Source: Deltaproteobacteria bacterium (GTDB lineage: Bacteria; Myxococcota_A; Polyangia; Polyangiales; Houyiibacteriaceae). From it: DNA of 13,654 bases. Positions 8,682 to 13,654 of the stretch are shown in pieces. Position 1 is the first letter of the stretch; every line of letters starts with the position of its first letter. The position numbers and the translations under genes were made by a program. The notes below the pieces were generated by a model. It saw only the letters and a list, made by a program, of their open reading frames with translations. It was not told the origin of the DNA and did no database searches. Location: the NCBI GenBank assembly GCA_027295555.1, contig JAPUKT010000031.1, forward strand, positions 1 to 13,654, written 5' to 3'.

Positions 8682-10442
8682 GTGGCTCACGACTTCGACC
8701 CGGACCGACTGAGGCAGCTCCTATCGGGCAGGGAGTGGGGACAGTCGCTCGATGTCCGCGCAACCACTGCCTCCACGATGGACGACGCCGCCAAGGCCGC
8801 GGCTGCGGGAGCACCAGACGGTCATGTCGTGCTCACCGATCACCAGACGCGCGGAAGAGGAGCACACGGACGGCGGTGGGTCTCGCCATCCGGGACTGAC
8901 ATCTATTTCTCCGTAGTCGCGCGCCCCGCCGTCGACCCAGCATCTACCGCAATGGTCACGTTGGCCGTCGGGCTCGGCGTGCGCGACGCGGTGGCGTCAT
9001 GGGTACCCGGGCGGCCAGTCCTCGTGAAGTGGCCAAACGACGTTTGGATCGAACGGCGGAAGTGCGCCGGGATCCTCGTCGAAAGCCGAACGGTAGGCAC
9101 CTCGATCGACTCGGTGATCATCGGCGTCGGCCTGAACGTCAACCGGCTGGATTGGCCGGTGGAGCTTGCCGGCACCGCAACGTCGCTTCGCGCAGAGCGG
9201 CCAGAAGGCGATGCGATCGACCGCGAACAGGTATTCGCCGACGTGCTCTCCAACATGGAGAAGTGGGTCGATCGCCTCATGAAGGACGGCGGGCCGGTGA
9301 TCGTCCAGGCCCTCGAGCCTCGGCTCGCCCTGATGGGAGAGCGGGTGAGATGGGAAGACGGCGCCGGCGTATTCGAAGGGATCGACCACGACGGAGCCGC
9401 GCGGGTCAAAACCGACGGCGGTGTCACGTCGCTCCGCGCCGCTCACCTGGAACCCGTCGATGGCGACCCCGATCCGCTTGCCCGAGACAGGACTACGCGC
9501 CACAACTTGCGCATGAGCATCGAACGGGCAGTGCAGTGGCTCGAGGACAGCGTTGGCGTGCGCTCGCTCGGTGATCGCGCGATCATTGGCGTCACTGGTG
9601 ATGACGCTCGCGATTGGCTCCAAGGACAAATCACGAATCAACTCGAGGGCGCCGAGCCCGGAGACTCGGTCTACGGCTTCGTGCTGACACTCAAGGGAAG
9701 AGTCCTGGCTGATGTGTGGGTGCTGGTTCGCGAAGACGACTTGTGGCTGGACGTCCCCAAACCCCAAGTCGACGCCCTGCTCGAGCGGCTCGATCGCTAC
9801 ATCATCATGGAGGACGTCGATCTCGAACGCCGAGACGACTTGCGCATCATCACGGCGCAAGGGCCGAAGGCCAATGAGATCGAGGGCAACGGTTGGCCCT
9901 CGGACCGGCTCGGCGTCGGGGGCCGGCAGTGGGTGGTCCCGGAAAGCAAGCTGTCCGACGCGCTCGGCCGAATCGTGGCGCGGGCCAGTGCGCTCGGTGG
10001 CGGTGAGGTAAGCGACGAAGCGTGGGGCCATGCGCATGTCGTACGCGGGCGCCCCCGGTTCGGCGTGGACTTCGGGGAGCAAACGTACCCTCAAGAAAGC
10101 GGCCTCACGCCGGTAGCCGTTTCCTTCGTGAAGGGTTGCTACATCGGCCAGGAGACAGTCGTCATGCTTCAGAACCGAGGAAAGGCTCCCAAGGTGCTTT
10201 GGCGGTGGGAGATTGACGGAGCGGAGCCACCGGCGCCTCAAAGCATCATCATGCTGGGCGAATCCAAGGTGGGCGAGGTCACGTCGGCAGTCCGGGACGG
10301 GGCCCGCAGCGTCGCTCTCGGATACCTCAAACGCGGTCATGAGGCAGATGACTCGGCTCGGTGGAGCATCGGCGGACTGAGCGCCAAGCCCGCCGGTCCC
10401 GTCGAGGAAGGCCCTGGGATGGGGAAATCCACCAACACCTGA
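8682..10442 (+). CDS. Fusion protein: biotin-protein ligase BirA (class I) joined to YgfZ/GcvT-like folate-binding domain
   Basis: One uninterrupted frame of 586 residues holds two proteins that are normally separate. Residues 1-260 are a class I biotin-protein ligase lacking the DNA-binding N-terminus, so it should attach biotin to carboxylase carrier domains without acting as a repressor. Landmarks are TRGRGAHGRRW (56-66), KWPND (116-120), KCAGILVES (127-135) and GVGLNVN (148-154), then a BPL C-terminal domain (about 214-258). Residues 278-586 are a YgfZ-type domain: GDDARDWLQGQITNQL (306-321) at the start and the signature KGCYIGQET (484-492) with the conserved C486. YgfZ supports Fe-S enzymes such as MiaB. 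The joint (261-277) is a short charged linker. The ATG at 9513 lacks a ribosome site, so separate translation is unlikely. The GTG at 8682 has a weak AGAAG 4 nt upstream. erpA follows after 68 bp. Confidence 0.92.
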   Translation: MAHDFDPDRLRQLLSGREWGQSLDVRATTASTMDDAAKAAAAGAPDGHVVLTDHQTRGRGAHGRRWVSPSGTDIYFSVVARPAVDPASTAMVTLAVGLGVRDAVASWVPGRPVLVKWPNDVWIERRKCAGILVESRTVGTSIDSVIIGVGLNVNRLDWPVELAGTATSLRAERPEGDAIDREQVFADVLSNMEKWVDRLMKDGGPVIVQALEPRLALMGERVRWEDGAGVFEGIDHDGAARVKTDGGVTSLRAAHLEPVDGDPDPLARDRTTRHNLRMSIERAVQWLEDSVGVRSLGDRAIIGVTGDDARDWLQGQITNQLEGAEPGDSVYGFVLTLKGRVLADVWVLVREDDLWLDVPKPQVDALLERLDRYIIMEDVDLERRDDLRIITAQGPKANEIEGNGWPSDRLGVGGRQWVVPESKLSDALGRIVARASALGGGEVSDEAWGHAHVVRGRPRFGVDFGEQTYPQESGLTPVAVSFVKGCYIGQETVVMLQNRGKAPKVLWRWEIDGAEPPAPQSIIMLGESKVGEVTSAVRDGARSVALGYLKRGHEADDSARWSIGGLSAKPAGPVEEGPGMGKSTNT

Positions 10443-10462
10443 CGTTACGGAATACAAACTAG

Positions 10463-10491
10463 TAGCCAGATCGGTGGCGCGACCCTATAGT
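10463..10491 (+). promoter_or_regulatory. Candidate sigma-70 promoter for the A-type Fe-S carrier
   Basis: TAGCCA (10463-10468, four of six) and TATAGT (10486-10491, five of six) are 17 bp apart, just after the birA-ygfZ stop. Transcription would begin near 10498, leaving a leader of about 13 nt. The carrier could therefore be expressed on its own as well as by read-through. Confidence 0.45.
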
Positions 10492-10504
10492 TGGATGCTA
10501 TAGG
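10484..10504. promoter_or_regulatory. Inverted repeat over the -10 and ribosome-binding site of the Fe-S carrier gene (possible operator)
   Basis: CCTATAG (10484-10490) and CTATAGG (10498-10504) are perfect inverted arms with a 7-bp spacer. The left arm contains most of the -10 and the right arm covers the probable transcription start and runs into the Shine-Dalgarno AGGAG (10502-10506), which is 4 nt before the ATG. The position suits a repressor site. If transcription starts further upstream, the same arms could fold in RNA and mask the ribosome site. Confidence 0.5.
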
Positions 10505-10510
10505 AGCGTC

Positions 10511-10834
10511 ATGCTGAATCTGACACCGAGAGCTGCTGAGAAGGTCAAAGAAATCCGAAGCACCGAGGGGCTCGAAGAGCAGGGTCTTCGCGTGCGCGTG
10601 ATAGGTGGCGGCTGTGCCGGGTTCTCGTATGACCTGTTTTTTGAGGACGAAACGACCGATTTGGACCAAACGTTCGTCTCTCACGGCATCCCGATTTATA
10701 TCGATATGATGAGCGCCCAGTATGTCGAGGGCACCGAGATCGATTACGTCGAGGGTGTCCAGGGTGCAGGGTTTAAGTTCGGGAACCCCCAGGCGAAGCA
10801 AACCTGCGGTTGTGGCTCGAGCTTCGCGACCTAA
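10511..10834 (+). CDS. erpA: A-type iron-sulfur cluster carrier (ErpA/IscA/HesB family)
   Basis: A-type carriers receive Fe-S clusters from the scaffold and deliver them to target enzymes. This 107-residue protein has the family's size and its three cluster-binding cysteines: C35 in GGGCAGFSY (32-40), and C99 and C101 in TCGCGSSF (98-105). IDYVEGVQGAGFKFGNP (77-93) is the usual segment before the cysteine pair. ErpA, IscA and SufA share these motifs. The standalone position away from iscSU or suf genes favours an ErpA-like role, but the paralogue cannot be settled from the sequence. The start has a good AGGAG at 4 nt spacing. Upstream lies the BirA-YgfZ fusion, whose YgfZ half also serves Fe-S proteins, so a functional link is plausible. 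An inverted repeat over the promoter suggests regulation. Confidence 0.93.
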   Translation: MLNLTPRAAEKVKEIRSTEGLEEQGLRVRVIGGGCAGFSYDLFFEDETTDLDQTFVSHGIPIYIDMMSAQYVEGTEIDYVEGVQGAGFKFGNPQAKQTCGCGSSFAT

Positions 10835-10850
10835 AAATCCCTAATCATTT

Positions 10851-10927
10851 CAGCCTCATGTGACTTTTCGGCGTCGGGGGTTTGCTGCGCTTTTGCAGAG
10901 ATTATCCCCTACGAGGCTGCACATGAG
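10851..10927. repeat. Two overlapping, mutually exclusive inverted repeats after the Fe-S carrier gene
   Basis: CAGCCTC (10851-10857) is complementary to GAGGCTG (10913-10919). The overlapping CTCATGTG (10855-10862) is complementary to CACATGAG (10920-10927). Pairing one set blocks the other because the arms share bases on the 5' side and abut on the 3' side. The loop is about 55 nt. No T-run follows either stem, so neither is a standard terminator. It could be a switching structure or chance. Confidence 0.35.
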
Positions 10928-10929
10928 TT

Positions 10930-10974
10930 AGCTTGTCTCAGCTTGACGAGATCTACGGGTAACGTTACGTAACG
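10930..10974 (+). promoter_or_regulatory. Repeat-rich control region before the RpoH-like sigma factor
   Basis: AGCTTG is repeated directly at 10930-10935 and 10940-10945, one helical turn apart; the second copy runs into TTGACG (10943-10948), a good -35. Then come two overlapping perfect palindromes, GTAACGTTAC (10959-10968) and CGTTACGTAACG (10963-10974), made of three TAACG/CGTTA half-sites. The -10 that 17-bp spacing predicts is poor (TACGTA, 10966-10971). A TATAGG at 10982-10987 is a second candidate and would give an almost leaderless message. The arrangement looks like activator and repressor sites around a regulated promoter. Confidence 0.45.
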
Positions 10975-10995
10975 CAACACGTATAGGTTACAACC

Positions 10996-11832
10996 ATGCA
11001 GTCCTCCGCCTCCCTCGATCGGTACATCCAGCAGGTCCGGGCTATCCCCAAGTTGTCCCGGGAAGAAGAACACGGGTTCGCGCTTCGCGCGCTCGACGGT
11101 GATCAAGAGGCCGCCGACAAGCTCGTCGAAGCGAACCTGCGGTACGTGATCGCCATTGCGCTTCAGTATCGTCGGTATGGCGTGAAGCTCGGTGACCTGA
11201 TCGCCGAAGGAAGCGTCGGCCTCGTCACTGCGGTGCGGAAGTTCGATCCTCATCGGGGTACGCGCTTCGTCACGTACGCTGGCTACTGGATCCGTGCCTT
11301 CGTTCTCGAAGCCGTCGTTCGCTCGAGCACGATGATCGGCGCCGGCTCGGGGCCGTTCCGCTCGAAGCTCTTTTTCCGGCTTCGCCGCGAAAGGGCGCGT
11401 CTATCGAACCTGATCGCAGATCCAGACGAGTTGATCGAGAAGCTGGCCTCGGAGTTCGAGACCACCCCGGAGAAGATGACCGAGCTGCTTAGGCGACTCG
11501 ACCAGCGGGAGATCTCACTCGACGCCCCCGCCTATCACGACTCCGACGCGACGCTCGTCGAGATGCTGCCCAGCGCCGAAGAGCCGCAGGACGTCATTGT
11601 CGAACGACAACGACGCCGGAGCGGGATTCGCACTCGGCTCGAGGGCGCGCTCGCGGTATTGGACGACCGGGAGCGCTTGATCGTCGAAAAGCGCATTTTG
11701 AGTGATGACTCGGCCTCTCTGGCCTCGCTTGGTCGCGAGCTCGGCGTGAGCCGGGAGCGCGCTCGCCAGCTGGAGGTGCGTGCCAAGAAGAAGCTTCGCG
11801 ACGAGCTCAAGGACTTCGCGCCCGCCGCATGA
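10996..11832 (+). CDS. RpoH-like alternative sigma factor (sigma-70 family, group 2/3)
   Basis: The 278-residue protein is a compact sigma factor without region 1.1. It has a short region 1.2 (SLDRYIQQVRAIPKLSREEE, 6-25) and region 2 with EANLRYVIAIALQYRRYGV, LGDLIAEGSVGLVTAVRKFDP and FVTYAGYWIRAFVLEAVVRSS. The segment RSKLFFRLRRERARL (122-136) matches the RpoH box, a stretch typical of heat-shock sigma-32 and the related myxobacterial SigB/SigC-type factors. Region 4 ends with the helix-turn-helix ASLGRELGVSRERARQLEVRAKKKL (243-267), which keeps the Glu that RpoD in this window has lost. The ATG at 10996 has only a weak AGG 8 nt upstream. It likely directs a stress or developmental regulon. 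The upstream palindromes imply control of its own transcription. Whether it is the true RpoH orthologue is open. Confidence 0.9.
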   Translation: MQSSASLDRYIQQVRAIPKLSREEEHGFALRALDGDQEAADKLVEANLRYVIAIALQYRRYGVKLGDLIAEGSVGLVTAVRKFDPHRGTRFVTYAGYWIRAFVLEAVVRSSTMIGAGSGPFRSKLFFRLRRERARLSNLIADPDELIEKLASEFETTPEKMTELLRRLDQREISLDAPAYHDSDATLVEMLPSAEEPQDVIVERQRRRSGIRTRLEGALAVLDDRERLIVEKRILSDDSASLASLGRELGVSRERARQLEVRAKKKLRDELKDFAPAA

Positions 11833-11849
11833 GCCCAAGAGCCCATTAT

Positions 11850-11900
11850 GTAGGATAATAGCCTACCTCCATGGTGCCGATGCGCTCTTCGGAGAGGCGC
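11850..11900 (+). promoter_or_regulatory. Leader of the TPR gene: candidate -10, small inverted repeat and UUCG hairpin
   Basis: GATAAT (11854-11859) matches five of six -10 bases but has no clear -35. It lies in the loop of GTAGG (11850-11854) and CCTAC (11862-11866), sharing one base with the left arm. Further on, CTC-TTCG-GAG (11885-11894) would form a stable cUUCGg tetraloop hairpin, flanked by GCG and CGC. No T-run follows, so it is probably leader structure and not a terminator. Confidence 0.3.
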
Positions 11901-11918
11901 GGTAGCATGTAAGGCACG

Positions 11919-13654
11919 ATGGGTGTGGAGGACGGGGACATCGCCGCTCTGGGGCAGGAATTGACGCAAGAGCTCGGGCAGGACGATCTCGTCGAGGACA
12001 CCGACCGCGGGGGGCCACCCAGCCCTCCTCCGTCTCTAGTCGAGGGCGTCCCACCGAAGCCGCCGCCGCAGACCGCCGCCGATCGCATGCGGCGCGCGCG
12101 GGAGTGGGTCGAGGAGTGCGAGCGTGAGCTCCGAAGCCAGCCTGACATTCGACGCGCGGCGCGGCTCTACTTCGAAATGGCGCGCTCATGCGAGAGTCCG
12201 CTCAAGGACGCGCGCCGGGCACTTCAATACTATCAGGCCGCACTCGAGCGAGCGCCCGACTACGTCCCAGCGATTCGCGCTACGCGCCGACTTCTGCTCG
12301 GCGCGAGGATGTTCCCAGACGCGCTCGCGTTGTTCGACGCGGAGGCGCGAGTCACACGCCAACCCCGCGACAAGGCGACCCTGTTCTTGCTAAAGGGGCG
12401 CCTTCTCGAAGACGTCCTCGGCAATCGCGAGGCCGCGGAGGAGGCCTATCAAACGGCTCGCGCGCTGGACCGCACGCACGCCGCCATCTTGCACGCCACC
12501 GAGCAGCGAGCGTTCGCGAAGCAAACTTGGAAAGACGTCGATCGGCATCTTGCGGAGCTCGCCAACGCGGCTGCCTCGGACGACAACCATCGCGCGGCCC
12601 TGATCATTCGTCGCGCACAGCTCCTCGAGAGTCGGCAGCAACGGCCTGAACAGGCGGCGGAGCTCTATGAAACCGCGCTGCAGCTCGATCCGAACGCGAC
12701 CATCGCGGTCCAGGCGCTCAAGCGCCTCTACTATGGCCAACGCCGGTGGCGTGACCTGATCCGTACGCTCGAGACGGAGGCGAAACTGGCAATCGACCCT
12801 CCGGTGAAGGCGTCTTCTTTGTACCGCGCGGCGCGGATTCATGCCGAGCACCTGGGCAACCGCGACGAAGCGATTCGGGTGTTGGAGCAGGCGCGTAGGC
12901 TACGGCCAGACGACCCACTGATTCTCGGCGAGCTGGGGCGCCACTACGAAGCCAGTCAGCAGCTTCCAGCGCTGGTGGAGACACTGGAAGCGCTCACCGA
13001 GGCTACGGACGACGACGCGGAACGACTCACCTTCACCCAGCGCATCGCCCGTCTATACGAGGAGGAGCTCAGGGACGTCGACCAGGCGATCGCGTGGCAC
13101 GAGCGAGCCGTGGAGCTCGACCCAACGTCTCTTTCGAGTCTACAGGCGTTGAGCTTGCTGTACCGGATCCGAGGCGCGTGGCCGAAGCTCATCGAAATGT
13201 GCCTTCGTGAAGCGCGATACACGAGGGACGCGCAGCGCAGGGCCGATGCACACGCGCGGGCCGCCGAGATCTTCGAGACGAAGCTGAATGCGCTCGATGA
13301 GGCGGTCGAGCACTATCAGCGCGCCCTGAACGCGATGCCCGACCACTCGACTGCGTTCAAAGCGCTCGCCCGGCTGCTCTCGGACATAGATCGTCCGAAG
13401 GAGCTGGTTCAGCTGTACGAGAACGCACTAGACCACACGACGGGCACACGCGCGGTGTCATACCTCCTCAAAATCGCGCAGCTCTACGAGGACATTCTCG
13501 CGGAGCACGCGCTCGCGGCCCAAACCTACAAACGGGTGTTGCAGCAGGACTCGAGCCATCTTGCGGCCGTCCATGCGTGGCAACACTCGGCAGCGAGAGC
13601 GCAGCGTCCCCGTGAGCTCCTCGAAGCCCTCGACTACGAAATTGATCTCACGGT
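11919..13654 (+). CDS. Large TPR-repeat protein (3' end beyond window)
   Basis: An open frame of at least 578 codons runs from an ATG at 11919 to the right edge without a stop. A TAA six codon-bases upstream in the same frame and TAAGG 4 nt before the ATG support this start. There is no signal peptide or membrane span, so it should be cytoplasmic. Residues 1-55 are acidic and then proline-rich and probably disordered. From about 75 onward it is all-helical tetratricopeptide-like sequence. The TPR pattern, as in YETALQLDPN (250-259) and HERAVELDP (394-402), recurs at 105, 177, 250, 322, 394, 466 and 537, a spacing of 71-73 residues, so each unit holds roughly two helical hairpins. TPR arrays are protein-binding scaffolds, and large ones are common in myxobacteria. 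No catalytic domain is visible and the partner is unknown. Confidence 0.85.
   Translation, partial: MGVEDGDIAALGQELTQELGQDDLVEDTDRGGPPSPPPSLVEGVPPKPPPQTAADRMRRAREWVEECERELRSQPDIRRAARLYFEMARSCESPLKDARRALQYYQAALERAPDYVPAIRATRRLLLGARMFPDALALFDAEARVTRQPRDKATLFLLKGRLLEDVLGNREAAEEAYQTARALDRTHAAILHATEQRAFAKQTWKDVDRHLAELANAAASDDNHRAALIIRRAQLLESRQQRPEQAAELYETALQLDPNATIAVQALKRLYYGQRRWRDLIRTLETEAKLAIDPPVKASSLYRAARIHAEHLGNRDEAIRVLEQARRLRPDDPLILGELGRHYEASQQLPALVETLEALTEATDDDAERLTFTQRIARLYEEELRDVDQAIAWHERAVELDPTSLSSLQALSLLYRIRGAWPKLIEMCLREARYTRDAQRRADAHARAAEIFETKLNALDEAVEHYQRALNAMPDHSTAFKALARLLSDIDRPKELVQLYENALDHTTGTRAVSYLLKIAQLYEDILAEHALAAQTYKRVLQQDSSHLAAVHAWQHSAARAQRPRELLEALDYEIDLT

Noticed and set aside
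8997..10457. 486-codon open frame on the minus strand
   Set aside because: It is antisense to the BirA-YgfZ fusion, whose motifs are complete through the whole stretch. The antisense protein shows no family features.
10484..10504. IscR type 2 binding site
   Set aside because: The CC and GG pairs are present, but the conserved A/T positions and spacing do not fit the 17-bp core of the type 2 motif. It is kept only as an unassigned inverted repeat.
11882..11900. Rho-independent terminator for the sigma factor gene
   Set aside because: The UUCG hairpin has a short, bulged stem and no following T-run, and it lies just before the TPR ribosome site.

Overview
The window looks like ordinary chromosomal DNA from a high-GC delta-proteobacterial lineage, most likely Myxococcota. 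This rests on the mix of genes and on G/C-ending codons, not on a marker search. It carries a dnaG-rpoD (macromolecular synthesis) pair, an RpoH-like second sigma factor, a CPBP membrane protease, a large TPR protein and an A-type iron-sulfur carrier. No mobile element, CRISPR array or phage gene was seen, and no gap between genes exceeds about 165 bp.

Left part (1-3283). A yajC gene cut by the left edge runs leftward. Divergent from it is a branched-chain amino-acid aminotransferase gene (ilvE). ilvE meets, tail to tail and only 8 bp apart, a leftward pair: a coiled-coil zinc-ribbon protein followed 5 bp later by a beta-keto acid cleavage enzyme (BKACE/DUF849). Upstream of that pair lie a short CAGCGT-rich repeat patch and a tRNA with anticodon CAT, probably tRNA-Ile2.

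Middle (3284-7072). dnaG and rpoD are transcribed leftward and are translationally coupled, with the dnaG stop next to the rpoD start. A 100-bp divergent promoter region separates dnaG from the rightward genes. RpoD carries Ala where E. coli sigma-70 has Glu585 in its -35 recognition helix.

Right part (7073-13654). A rightward series runs CPBP protease, nadC, a single-frame fusion of biotin-protein ligase (BirA) to a YgfZ-type folate-binding iron-sulfur maturation domain, then an erpA/iscA-type iron-sulfur carrier with its own promoter and an inverted repeat over it. Next come a 161-bp gap dense in palindromes and direct repeats, the RpoH-like sigma factor, and an open frame of at least 578 codons for a TPR protein that runs off the right edge. 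The TPR protein has a regular ~72-residue super-repeat.

Functional themes are gene expression (two sigma factors, primase, tRNA), secretion (YajC) and cofactors (NAD, biotin, Fe-S). The most unusual items are the BirA-YgfZ fusion beside an Fe-S carrier, the altered -35 helix of RpoD, and the unexplained regulatory repeats before erpA and before the second sigma factor. No clearly new multi-gene system was identified.
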